Shown here: positions 1 to 5,188 of the stretch, in pieces
Layout of the letters: every line of letters starts with the position of its first letter
How positions within the stretch are numbered: position 1 is the first letter of the stretch
Origin: JBFWNZ01 sp050250795
Lineage (GTDB): Bacteria > Pseudomonadota > Alphaproteobacteria > UBA8366
DNA: 10,272 bases
Assembly: GCA_050250795.1 (NCBI GenBank)
Contig: JBFWNZ010000118.1
Span: forward strand, 1-10,272
Reading direction: 5' to 3'
Position numbers and translations under genes: made by a program
The notes under the pieces: model-generated
Database searches by the model: none
The model's input: only the letters and a program-made list of their open reading frames with translations
What the model was told of the DNA's origin: nothing

Positions 1-1
1 A

Positions 2-418
2 ACGGGCGTCGCTGACGAAACGAGGCGCCTCACCCTCGACGAGGCGAAACGAAATCTGGCCAGAACGCTCAGACGGCTCATGGACGGTCGTGGCTGGAAC
101 CAGGCAGAACTCGCCAGGCAGGCCGAGTTGCACATGCCGCCTGGCACTACCTTTGGCCGAGACGCGGCCAACCGGTACTACAACGGCCGCAGCCTGCCCG
201 CGCACCTGCACCTCTACGCTCTGGCTAAAGCGCTCGGCGTCGACCCGGCCGCTCTCGTGCCGTCCGCTCACGCCGATTTTCTCCCAAGCCGGTCGGGCGT
301 GGACGACGTCGCCGTTAGCGCCGCCCCGGGGGGCAAGGCTTGGCTGAGAATCGACATGAAAGTCGATTGGCCGACGGCGCTCAAGATCATGGAGATGCTG
401 AAGGGCCAGGATTCCTGA
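2..418 (+). CDS. XRE-type helix-turn-helix regulator of the element, 5' end cut by window edge
   Basis: This is a DNA-binding protein, probably the repressor or control protein of the mobile element. The reading frame is open to the left edge and has no ATG, GTG or TTG before the ATG at 80. Starting at that ATG would delete half of the first helix (NLARTLRRLMDGRGW), so the true start very probably lies outside the window. The core NQAELARQAEL followed by NRYYNGRSLPAHLHLYALAKALGVDPAAL is a typical XRE/Cro-CI fold. After a linker, the C-terminus (WLRIDMKVDWPTALKIMEMLKG) resembles a short tail seen in several alphaproteobacterial prophage regulators. The stop codon overlaps the probable CTG start of the next gene (CTGA, 415-418). 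The 138 visible residues may lack only a few at the N-terminus. The operator is not visible. Confidence 0.8.
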   Translation, partial: TGVADETRRLTLDEAKRNLARTLRRLMDGRGWNQAELARQAELHMPPGTTFGRDAANRYYNGRSLPAHLHLYALAKALGVDPAALVPSAHADFLPSRSGVDDVAVSAAPGGKAWLRIDMKVDWPTALKIMEMLKGQDS

Positions 419-747
419 CGACAGCCGAGTTTGCGGCGGCAATCGGCGTGTCCACCCGCACGCTGATCCGCGCGCGGCTCTCCGGCCGGCTCGTACCGGC
501 GATCGTCACACCGGGCGGCCACGCCCGCTACAGCAGGGAGCAGGTCAACCAATGCCAAGGAAAAGGAGGAAGCTGCCGTGGCTCGACGAGCGCGACGGCA
601 TCTATTACGCCTTCTGGTACGACGAGCCGGAGAAGCGAACAAAGCGCCTTAGCCTTCGTACAGACGATCCTGAACAGGCCGCCACGCGCTTCGCGGCGTT
701 CCTCTCCAAAGGGCAGCCCGTCTACGAAGGCGCACGCGGCGACCTGA
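415..747 (+). CDS. Excisionase-like MerR-type winged HTH protein, overlapping the integrase gene
   Basis: The first ~47 residues form a small MerR/excisionase DNA-binding domain. The helix-turn-helix is TTAEFAAAIGVSTRTLIRARLSGRL, and the wing contains TPGGHARYSREQV, the usual TPGGHRR-like wing motif. Its place between the regulator and the integrase fits a recombination directionality factor. No ATG, GTG or TTG lies near the domain. A CTG at 415 overlaps the preceding TGA, with AAGGG at 401-405 and AGGA at 408-411 upstream, so a translationally coupled CTG start is my best guess. TTG codons at 340 and 367 are alternatives but add residues that look like shadow of the upstream gene. The frame has no stop until 747, so ~65 Ser/Thr/Arg-rich residues are read inside the integrase gene in another frame. 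That tail may be real, spurious, or a sign of frameshifting. The domain call is firm; the ends are not. Confidence 0.6.
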   Translation: MTTAEFAAAIGVSTRTLIRARLSGRLVPAIVTPGGHARYSREQVNQCQGKGGSCRGSTSATASITPSGTTSRRSEQSALAFVQTILNRPPRASRRSSPKGSPSTKAHAAT

Positions 748-1601
748 CCTGTGGCCAGGCGCTCGACCACTATTGGACCGAGCACGTCCTGAAGAACGCC
801 AAGGACCAGGCGCGCATCGGGTCGAAGATCAAGAACCTGCGCGCGCACTTCCAGCACATACCGGTCGCTGCGGTCGAGATCCCGACATGCCGCGAGTACG
901 TCGAGAAGCGCCACAGCGGCGCGATCGGAGACGGGCCGGCGGTCGACGGGACGATCACCGGCGAGCTCTCGTGCCTCACCGCCGCGCTGAACCACGAGGT
1001 CAAGTGGAAGCGGCTCGACAAGGCCCCATACATCGAGAAGCCGGGGGGTTCGCAACCGCGCGAGCGCTGGCTGACGCACGAAGAACTGGCCGCGCTGTTC
1101 GCCGCCGCCGAGCCGGATCTGCGGCTGTGGGGCTTCTGCCAGCTGGCGTACTACACCGCCTCGCGGCGCGCGGCGCTTCAGGAACTGACGTGGTTCCAGA
1201 CCGATGAGAAGGCGCGCCGCATCCGGTTGAACCCCGCCGGCCGCGCGCAGACAAAGAAGCGCCGGCCGACAGTGCCGATCGACCCGCTGCTGGCGCCAGT
1301 GCTTGTGCGGCTGCGCGCGGCCTACGGCAAAACGCCCTACGTGCTGGGATCGAAACAACCGATCTGGTACCCTTTCCGACAGGTCTGCGACAGTATCGGT
1401 CTGACCGACGTGACGCCGCACACGCTGCGGCACACCCGGGCGACCCATCTGCTGCAGGCCGGAAAGTCGCCGTGGGCGGTGGCCAATCTGCTCGGCGACA
1501 CGCTCCAGACGGTCATCCGCACCTACGGGCACCCGTCGGCGGACCATCTGGAGAACGAGTTGTTCGACGCGCCGCTGACTAGGGAGGACTTATTGTCATG
1601 A
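552..1601 (+). CDS. int: Tyrosine recombinase / phage-type integrase
   Basis: This 349-residue site-specific recombinase should integrate and excise the element. The N-terminus (PRKRRKLPWLDERDGIYYAFWY) is the arm-binding/AP2-like module of phage integrases, followed by an alpha-helical core-binding domain to about residue 165. The catalytic domain shows Arg205 (TASRRAAL), Lys235 or Lys236 in the beta-hairpin, His290 and Arg293 (TPHTLRHTRATHLL), and the nucleophile Tyr325 (RTYGH). Two positions are unusual: the residue usually Glu after the first Arg is Ala208, and the usual His before the tyrosine (LGH) is Asp316 (LLGD). Both variants occur in some integrase subfamilies, so activity is likely. 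The ATG at 552 is preceded by AGGGAG (535-540, 11-nt spacing) and lies inside the excisionase frame. The stop overlaps the next gene as ATGA. The gene reads toward the nearby att core, the usual geometry. Confidence 0.95.
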   Translation: MPRKRRKLPWLDERDGIYYAFWYDEPEKRTKRLSLRTDDPEQAATRFAAFLSKGQPVYEGARGDLTCGQALDHYWTEHVLKNAKDQARIGSKIKNLRAHFQHIPVAAVEIPTCREYVEKRHSGAIGDGPAVDGTITGELSCLTAALNHEVKWKRLDKAPYIEKPGGSQPRERWLTHEELAALFAAAEPDLRLWGFCQLAYYTASRRAALQELTWFQTDEKARRIRLNPAGRAQTKKRRPTVPIDPLLAPVLVRLRAAYGKTPYVLGSKQPIWYPFRQVCDSIGLTDVTPHTLRHTRATHLLQAGKSPWAVANLLGDTLQTVIRTYGHPSADHLENELFDAPLTREDLLS

Positions 1602-1891
1602 AGAGACTAAGCGCCGCAGTGCTGGCGCTCGCGGCCGCCGCCTGCGCCCCGCAACAGCAGGAAGTGCTGTACCGGGACGCCTACGGCTCCCGCGGGCAAG
1701 TCGCTATGGAGCAGGACGCCGCGCAGTGCCGCTACGACATGGCGCGCATGCAGGCCGGCGCACACCCAACACCGGTCTACACCGGTCAGGGGCCAGCTCT
1801 CGACCACCTCGCCAGCGCCGCCGTGACGGGCCCAGGGCCGGCGGTCTACTTCGCGTGCATGGAATCGAAGGGGTGGAAGCGGGTGCGCTAA
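1598..1891 (+). CDS. Small lipoprotein carried by the element, translationally coupled to integrase
   Basis: This 97-residue protein starts with a short signal peptide (MKRLSAAVLALAAAAC), with a lipobox-like AAAC placing the lipidated cysteine at residue 16. It is therefore probably membrane-anchored in the periplasm. The mature part holds QCRYDMARMQAG and ends with YFACMESKGWKRVR. This resembles a CMxxxGW ending I associate with small proteobacterial lipoproteins of unknown role. Two Cys remain after Cys16 and could form a disulfide. The ATG overlaps the integrase stop (ATGA), and a strong AGGGAGG lies at 1581-1587, 10 nt upstream. It is the last gene before the att core, a position typical of cargo or 'moron' genes. 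No function is assigned; the lipoprotein call is well supported. Confidence 0.85.
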   Translation: MKRLSAAVLALAAAACAPQQQEVLYRDAYGSRGQVAMEQDAAQCRYDMARMQAGAHPTPVYTGQGPALDHLASAAVTGPGPAVYFACMESKGWKRVR

Positions 1892-1921
1892 CTGGCGCGT
1901 AACGCCCCATTGGCGTGTCGC

Positions 1922-1947
1922 ATTTGTCACAATTTGTCCTACAAATT
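1922..1947. repeat. Repeated ATTTGTC motifs and 17-bp palindrome, candidate integrase arm-type sites
   Basis: ATTTGTC occurs at 1922-1928 and again at 1932-1938, ten bases (one helical turn) apart. The second copy pairs with an inverted ACAAATT at 1941-1947, giving the perfect palindrome AATTTGTCCTACAAATT (1931-1947). The block sits 60 to 85 bp from the tRNA-like core and just outside the last element gene, where the arm-type integrase or Xis sites of an att arm are expected. The repeats are seen directly; the binding role is inferred. A dimeric regulator site is an alternative. Confidence 0.5.
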
Positions 1948-2006
1948 GGCCCGCGACGCCGCAGAAAACCTTGTGTCGTTGCCGGTCCTACGCCCGACAG
2001 AACAGT

Positions 2007-2019
2007 CTCTCCCCGACCA
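2007..2019 (+). other. attR: Attachment-site core: 3' terminal 13 bases of a tRNA-Pro gene
   Basis: CTCTCCCCGACCA matches the acceptor 3' strand, discriminator A and CCA end of bacterial proline tRNAs, whose C1-G72 pair makes the CCCCG-A-CCA ending distinctive. The upstream 65 bases do not complete a tRNA: there is no T-loop TTCRA and no CGGGG 5' strand at the right distance. This is therefore a duplicated fragment, as left when an element integrates in a tRNA 3' end. The attR label is by convention for the side away from the tRNA body. Exact core length cannot be set without the other junction. Confidence 0.7.
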
Positions 2020-2030
2020 GGATTTCCGAA

Positions 2031-2062
2031 GGGCCGGCGGCAACGCCGGCCCTTTTTGTTTT
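2031..2062 (+). terminator. Rho-independent terminator, probably the original tRNA-Pro terminator
   Basis: A perfect 9-bp stem (GGGCCGGCG with CGCCGGCCC) closes on a GCAA tetraloop and is followed by TTTTTGTTTT. It starts 11 bp after the tRNA-like CCA. In the uninterrupted chromosome it would end the tRNA-Pro transcript; at present it can only stop transcripts coming out of the element (int and lipoprotein). Confidence 0.92.
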
Positions 2063-2090
2063 CGGCCTTACCGCCACAGATCGAATATGA

Positions 2091-2115
2091 ATTGCGATTG
2101 ATATTCGTTCGCAAT
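2091..2115. promoter_or_regulatory. Fur-like operator palindrome
   Basis: The 25-bp site has perfect outer arms ATTGCGA and TCGCAAT and matching inner GA/TC bases, close to the proteobacterial Fur box form with TGCGAATGAT half sites. It lies exactly in the -35 to -10 spacer of the promoter of the 171-residue protein, a classic position for repression. A second, weaker inverted pair (GAATAT 2083-2088, ATATTC 2101-2106) overlaps its left half. Iron control is inferred; another Fur-family member (Zur, Mur) is possible. Confidence 0.6.
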
Positions 2116-2120
2116 ACACT
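2092..2120 (+). promoter_or_regulatory. Sigma-70-type promoter of the 171-residue protein gene
   Basis: -35 TTGCGA (2092-2097), a 17-bp spacer and -10 TACACT (2115-2120) are followed by about 30 bases to the ATG at 2150. The Fur-like palindrome covers the -35 box and the whole spacer, so regulator binding would block RNA polymerase. The match is partial but spacing is ideal. Confidence 0.5.
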
Positions 2121-2149
2121 TTCCGCCCGATCCCCTTGCGGAGCCAGCG

Positions 2150-2665
2150 ATGCAGGAGCCGTTCCACCAGCCCGGCAGCGCGGAAAGCGCCCGCCGTCTC
2201 GAAGATCTTCCCATGGCCGAACGGCTGCTTCTGCGGGCCTTCCGGCGCTGGGTCGCCGGACTCAGCCGCAATGACGGCCAGCATTGGGCCTTCGTCGCCA
2301 CCGATTTTCGCGCGCATTTCGACCCCGATCAGGCCCGCGACGCGATGGCCGCGCTGGCGGCGCTGGTGCGCGGGGCATGGGTTTCGGCCCGCCGGCCCAT
2401 CGCCTGCCACCCGCCCTGCTGCGCCTTCGTCGCGGCGGACGAAGCCCTGCTTGTCGAGTTCATCGGCGCTTGCCAGGCCGGGCACTGGTTGCTGGCGAAC
2501 ACGCTGGCCGGGCTGCTGCTGGGCACCGAGGGCGCCGGCGATCTGCTCTGCGCGGCGGCCAGCCTCGCCCGCACCTTGGAGGCGCGCGGCCTGCTTCTCT
2601 CGCCGCCGGCTGAGGGCGCGCTCGGCGGGCGCCGGATGCCCCAGGCGGCAGCCGTCTGGCACTGA
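2150..2665 (+). CDS. Hypothetical protein with CHxxCC cluster, probably iron/metal responsive
   Basis: I do not recognise this 171-residue protein. It is soluble and mostly helical, with no signal peptide and no convincing membrane span. The N-terminal part holds LPMAERLLLRAFRRWVAG, then an aromatic stretch (HWAFVATDFRAHF). The centre has RRPIACHPPCC followed by a DE pair, with Cys86, His87, Cys90, Cys91 and a later Cys108 as possible metal ligands or redox thiols. The C-terminal third (from about residue 98) is hydrophobic helices rich in Ala and Leu. The start at 2150 has GGAG at 2140-2143, 6 nt upstream. The gene stands alone behind its own promoter with a Fur-like operator, so a role in iron or metal homeostasis is a reasonable inference but not shown. 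It is the first host gene after the element junction. Confidence 0.85.
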   Translation: MQEPFHQPGSAESARRLEDLPMAERLLLRAFRRWVAGLSRNDGQHWAFVATDFRAHFDPDQARDAMAALAALVRGAWVSARRPIACHPPCCAFVAADEALLVEFIGACQAGHWLLANTLAGLLLGTEGAGDLLCAAASLARTLEARGLLLSPPAEGALGGRRMPQAAAVWH

Positions 2666-2701
2666 GGGCGGGTAACGACGCCTTGCCCTCGCGGGGCCGA
2701 G

Positions 2702-2731
2702 TTTCCACAATGGCCGTCACTGGACTGTAAC
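2702..2731 (+). promoter_or_regulatory. Possible mscS promoter
   Basis: TTTCCA (2702-2707) and TGTAAC (2726-2731) each match four of six consensus bases with an 18-bp spacer. This would give a very short leader before the ATG at 2749. The only other structure in the 83-bp gap is a weak inverted pair, GCCGT (2714-2718) and ACGGC (2730-2734). Weak call. Confidence 0.25.
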
Positions 2732-2748
2732 GGCATTGGATCGATTCG

Positions 2749-3582
2749 ATGGATTGGACGGCTCTCGACCAGGTGACCGCCTTCGTGGCGACCTATGGCC
2801 TGAACGTGCTGGGCGGCATCGTCCTCCTGATCGTCGGCTGGATGTTCGCGGGCTGGGCGTCGCGCACCACCCGGCGCCTGCTGACCCGCTCCAGCCGGGT
2901 CGATGCCACGCTCCAGGGGTTTTTCGCCAGCCTCGTGCGCTATGTCATCCTGGCGCTGGTGATCGTCGCCGTGCTGAACCAGTTCGGCGTCCAGACGGCC
3001 AGCCTCATCGCCGTGTTCGGCGCGGCCGGCCTTGCCATCGGCCTCGCGCTGCAAGGCACGCTGTCGAACGTCGCGGCGGGCGTGATGCTGCTGATCTTCC
3101 GGCCGCTTCGGGTCGGCCAGTATGTCGAGGTCGGCGGCCGCGCCGGGACGGTGAAGTCGCTGGACCTGTTCACCACCGAGCTGGCGACGCCTGACAATCT
3201 CCAGATCATCATCCCCAACGCCTCGGTCTGGGGCCAGCCGGTCGTCAACTATTCGCACCATGCGACCCGGCGCATCGAATGGAAGATCGGCATCGGCTAC
3301 GGCGACAGCATCGACGCCGCCATGACGGTCCTGCGCGAGGCGCTGGCGCAAGAGGGCCGGGTTCTGTCCGATCCGGCCCCGACCGTCATCGTCACCGATC
3401 TCGGCGACAGTTCGGTCAACCTCACCGTCTGGGCCTGGGTGAATTCCGGCGATTTCGGCGCGGTGAAATGGGCCTTGTCCAAGACGTTCAAGGAAGCCCT
3501 GGACGCCAACGGCATCACCATCCCCTTCCCGCAGCGCGAAATCCGCGTGATCGGCGCGGCGCCGGCGGCACCGTCGCAATAG
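2749..3582 (+). CDS. mscS: Small-conductance mechanosensitive ion channel, MscS type
   Basis: This inner-membrane heptameric channel opens under membrane tension to release solutes during hypo-osmotic shock. At 277 residues it is a minimal MscS, near the 286 of the E. coli protein. Three membrane helices are visible: about 15-37, 62-83 and the pore helix 85-118. The pore helix reads GAAGLAIGLALQGTLSNVAA, nearly the same as E. coli. Leu95 and Leu99 correspond to the constriction residues Leu105 and Leu109, and Gln102-Gly103 to the kink Gln112-Gly113. The beta domain follows (RPLRVGQYVEVGGRAGTV, then IIIPNASVWG), and the cytoplasmic alpha/beta domain ends with GITIPFPQREIRV. The ribosome-binding site is weak (GGA, 8 nt before ATG). 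The stop lies one base from the stop of the convergent LOG-family gene, with no terminator between them. Confidence 0.97.
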   Translation: MDWTALDQVTAFVATYGLNVLGGIVLLIVGWMFAGWASRTTRRLLTRSSRVDATLQGFFASLVRYVILALVIVAVLNQFGVQTASLIAVFGAAGLAIGLALQGTLSNVAAGVMLLIFRPLRVGQYVEVGGRAGTVKSLDLFTTELATPDNLQIIIPNASVWGQPVVNYSHHATRRIEWKIGIGYGDSIDAAMTVLREALAQEGRVLSDPAPTVIVTDLGDSSVNLTVWAWVNSGDFGAVKWALSKTFKEALDANGITIPFPQREIRVIGAAPAAPSQ

Positions 3583-3583
3583 A

Positions 3584-4153
3584 TCACGCGGCGGGGCGGT
3601 GCTCGGCCAGTTCGCGGAACACCGCGGGCACGTCCGGCACCACGGCAAAGGCATCGCGCACGGCGGGACGCAGCATGCCGGTCGCGTCGAAATGCCGGAA
3701 CAAGGCAATCAGCGGCGCCCAGAACCCATCCACGTCGCACAGCAGCAGCGGCTTGCGCAGCTGCCCCAGATCCTTGCCCAGCAGCATGTGGACGAACTCG
3801 TCCAGCGTGCCGATCCCGCCCGGCAAGGCGACGAAGGCATCCGCAAGGTCCATCATCATCGCCTTCCGCTCGGCCAGCGTCTCGACGATCACCAGTTCGG
3901 TGATGCCGCGATGCGCGCGCTCGTTGCGGATCAGCCGCTCCGGCAGGACGCCCGTCACCGCGCCGCCCGCCGCCAGCGCGGCCTCGGCGGCCGCGCCCAT
4001 CAGGCCGACATTGCTGCCGCCATACACCATGCGCAGCCCGTGCCGGGCACAGCCCTCGCCGAAGGCGGCAGCGGCATCGCGGTAGCTCTCCGCCACCTCG
4101 CCCGAGGCGGCGCAGAACAGCGCGACCGACCGGATGCCGCCCCCGCCCGGCAT
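3584..4153 (-). CDS. LOG-family nucleoside 5'-monophosphate phosphoribohydrolase (TIGR00730 type)
   Basis: This Rossmann-fold enzyme family cleaves the N-glycosidic bond of nucleoside 5'-monophosphates, releasing the base and ribose 5-phosphate; plant and bacterial members activate cytokinins this way. The 189-residue length is normal. Diagnostic motifs are GGSNVGLMG (45-53), the ERK triad with Arg96-Lys97, and PGGIGTLDE (111-119), which holds the catalytic Glu119. The gene starts 7 bp after the nadC stop and is almost certainly co-transcribed with it. There is no clear Shine-Dalgarno before the ATG at 4153, so translation may depend on nadC. Substrate is unknown: cytokinin ribotide, AMP/GMP-like nucleotides or pyridine mononucleotides are all open. 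It was long labelled 'lysine decarboxylase' in databases, which should not be used. Confidence 0.93.
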   Translation of the reverse strand: MPGGGGIRSVALFCAASGEVAESYRDAAAAFGEGCARHGLRMVYGGSNVGLMGAAAEAALAAGGAVTGVLPERLIRNERAHRGITELVIVETLAERKAMMMDLADAFVALPGGIGTLDEFVHMLLGKDLGQLRKPLLLCDVDGFWAPLIALFRHFDATGMLRPAVRDAFAVVPDVPAVFRELAEHRPAA

Positions 4154-4160
4154 GGCCCGC

Positions 4161-5009
4161 TCAGACGTCCAGCCGGACGTCGAGGCCGATATCCACCGCC
4201 GGCGGCGACTGGGTGATCCGGCCCGACGAGATGAAGTTGACGCCGGTCTCGGCCGCCGCGCGCACGCTTTCCAGCGTGATGCCGCCCGACGCCTCCAGCG
4301 GCACCCGGCCCGCGGTGATCCGCACCGCCTCGCGCATCGTGTCCGGGCTCATATTGTCCAGCATGATCAGGTCGGCCCCGGCGTCGATGGCCTCGCGCAG
4401 CTGCTCCAGCGTATCGACCTCGACCTCGATCTTGGTGAGCAGCGGCGTCTGCATCTTCACACCCTCCACCGCCTGACGGATGCCCCCGGCGATGGCGATG
4501 TGGTTGTCCTTGATCAGCACGCCATCGTCCAGCCGCATGCGGTGGTTACGCACGCCGGCGATCCGCACCGCGTATTTCGACAGCTCGCGCAGGCCGGGAA
4601 TGGTCTTGCGCGTGTCGATCATCACCGCGCCCGTGCCCTCGATCGCCTTGGCGAAGCTGTTGGCATAGGTGGCGACCGCGCACATGAACTGCAGCAGGTT
4701 GAGCGCCGTGCGCTCGCAGGTCAGCAGCGCCCGCCCCGGCCCGCGCACCCGCGCCATCGCCGTGCCCTTCTCGACATGGTCGCCGTCCTTCACGAACAGC
4801 TCGACCTCGCTGTCGGGGACATAGTCGCGGAAGACATAGGCCGCGACCTCGATGCCCGCGACCACCATCGGCTGGCGGGCATTGATGGCGAAGTCGCCGC
4901 GCGCATGCTCGGGCACCGCCACCGCCGAGGTGATGTCGCCGCGGCCGATATCCTCGGCCAGCGCGGCATCGACGACGCGTGCCACTTCGGTCCAGTCCAG
5001 GCCGATCAT
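4161..5009 (-). CDS. nadC: Nicotinate-nucleotide pyrophosphorylase (quinolinate phosphoribosyltransferase)
   Basis: NadC joins quinolinate with PRPP, releasing CO2 and pyrophosphate, to make nicotinate mononucleotide, the entry to NAD synthesis in the cytosol. The 282-residue length is typical. Family motifs are present throughout: CERTALNLLQ (98-107), IDTRKTIPGLRELSKYAVRIAG (131-152) with Arg134 and Lys135, NHRMRLDDGVLIKDNH (155-170) with His156 and Lys167, Glu195 and Asp218 of the barrel, and SGGI and SSG near the C-terminus for phosphate binding. The ATG at 5009 is preceded on its strand by a strong GGGAGGGG. No nadA or nadB is in the window. nadC heads a two-gene unit with the LOG-family gene, divergent from hyuA. 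A TTGACT (minus strand, 5089-5094) could be its -35 box, but no good -10 follows. Confidence 0.97.
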   Translation of the reverse strand: MIGLDWTEVARVVDAALAEDIGRGDITSAVAVPEHARGDFAINARQPMVVAGIEVAAYVFRDYVPDSEVELFVKDGDHVEKGTAMARVRGPGRALLTCERTALNLLQFMCAVATYANSFAKAIEGTGAVMIDTRKTIPGLRELSKYAVRIAGVRNHRMRLDDGVLIKDNHIAIAGGIRQAVEGVKMQTPLLTKIEVEVDTLEQLREAIDAGADLIMLDNMSPDTMREAVRITAGRVPLEASGGITLESVRAAAETGVNFISSGRITQSPPAVDIGLDVRLDV

Positions 5010-5052
5010 GCGCCCCTCCCTCGGTCCGCGCCGGCGCCGCCGCGCGAATTCA

Positions 5053-5064
5053 TTCGTATACGAA
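5053..5064. promoter_or_regulatory. Perfect 12-bp palindrome, candidate GntR-type operator
   Basis: TTCGTATACGAA is a perfect palindrome with the GT...AC core common to GntR-family operators. It lies 43 bp upstream of the nadC start, in the spacer shared with hyuA, and overlaps a second small palindrome GAACGTTC (5062-5069). No regulator gene is present in the window. Regulator identity is inferred only from the core pattern. Confidence 0.45.
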
Positions 5065-5076
5065 CGTTCTGCCGCA

Positions 5077-5102
5077 GCCCCGTCGCGAAGTCAAGACGGG
5101 GC
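5077..5102. repeat. 8-bp inverted repeat between the two operator-like sites
   Basis: GCCCCGTC and GACGGGGC are perfect inverted copies separated by 10 bases. No T-run follows on either strand, so it is not a rho-independent terminator. It lies midway between the sites at 5053 and 5111 and could be a protein site or a structured leader for either divergent transcript. Confidence 0.5.
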
Positions 5103-5110
5103 GGATGATA

Positions 5111-5129
5111 TTCGTATGTACACAAACGA
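5111..5129. promoter_or_regulatory. Second operator-like site related to the 5053 palindrome
   Basis: The site shares the start ATTCGTAT and end AACG with the site at 5053, has inverted ends TCGT (5112-5115) and ACGA (5126-5129), and a central GTAC. It is 58 bp from the first site and about 60 bp before the hyuA start. Two related sites in a divergent spacer suggest one regulator acting on hyuAB, possibly by looping. Confidence 0.35.
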
Positions 5130-5188
5130 CTTGCCAGCCCCCGCGATTTCCGCGACCCTTGCCGCTCGGCGCGACGCGGGAGGGGTGC

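Larger units (their letters stand above)
1..2019. mobile_element. Right end of an integrative element (prophage or genomic island) inserted at a tRNA-Pro 3' end; left end outside window
   Basis: The stretch carries, in order, an XRE-type regulator, an excisionase-like protein, a tyrosine integrase and a lipoprotein, all on the plus strand with overlapping or nearly overlapping ends. It closes with a 13-base copy of a tRNA-Pro 3' end at 2007-2019. Regulator, xis and int at one end of an element next to a tRNA fragment is the standard layout of tRNA-targeting integrative elements. The right boundary is inferred from the tRNA-like core; the left boundary and element size cannot be seen. Whether it is a phage, an ICE or a simple island cannot be decided, since no structural or transfer genes are visible. 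Confidence 0.75.

Noticed and set aside
528..1547. 339-codon antisense frame within the integrase
   Set aside because: The plus-strand integrase has all catalytic motifs; the antisense product resembles no family.
1894..1915. Small hairpins just after the lipoprotein stop (GGCG/CGCC pairs)
   Set aside because: Four-base stems without a T-run; not convincing as a terminator.
1943..2019. A complete tRNA gene ending at the CCA
   Set aside because: No CGGGG 5' acceptor strand, no T-loop TTCRA and no D or anticodon arm; only the 3' end matches.
1910..2274. Short plus-strand frames (63 and 119 codons) across the att core and terminator
   Set aside because: They span the attachment core, terminator and promoter region and have no protein-like features.
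2329..3708. 459-codon antisense frame crossing the 171-residue gene, mscS and LOG gene
   Set aside because: It crosses three supported genes, and its composition is typical of reverse-frame translation.
4979..5188. N-terminal extension of HyuA by 70 codons
   Set aside because: It runs through the nadC start and the operator-like sites; the strong ribosome-binding site and family N-terminus both fix the start at 5189.
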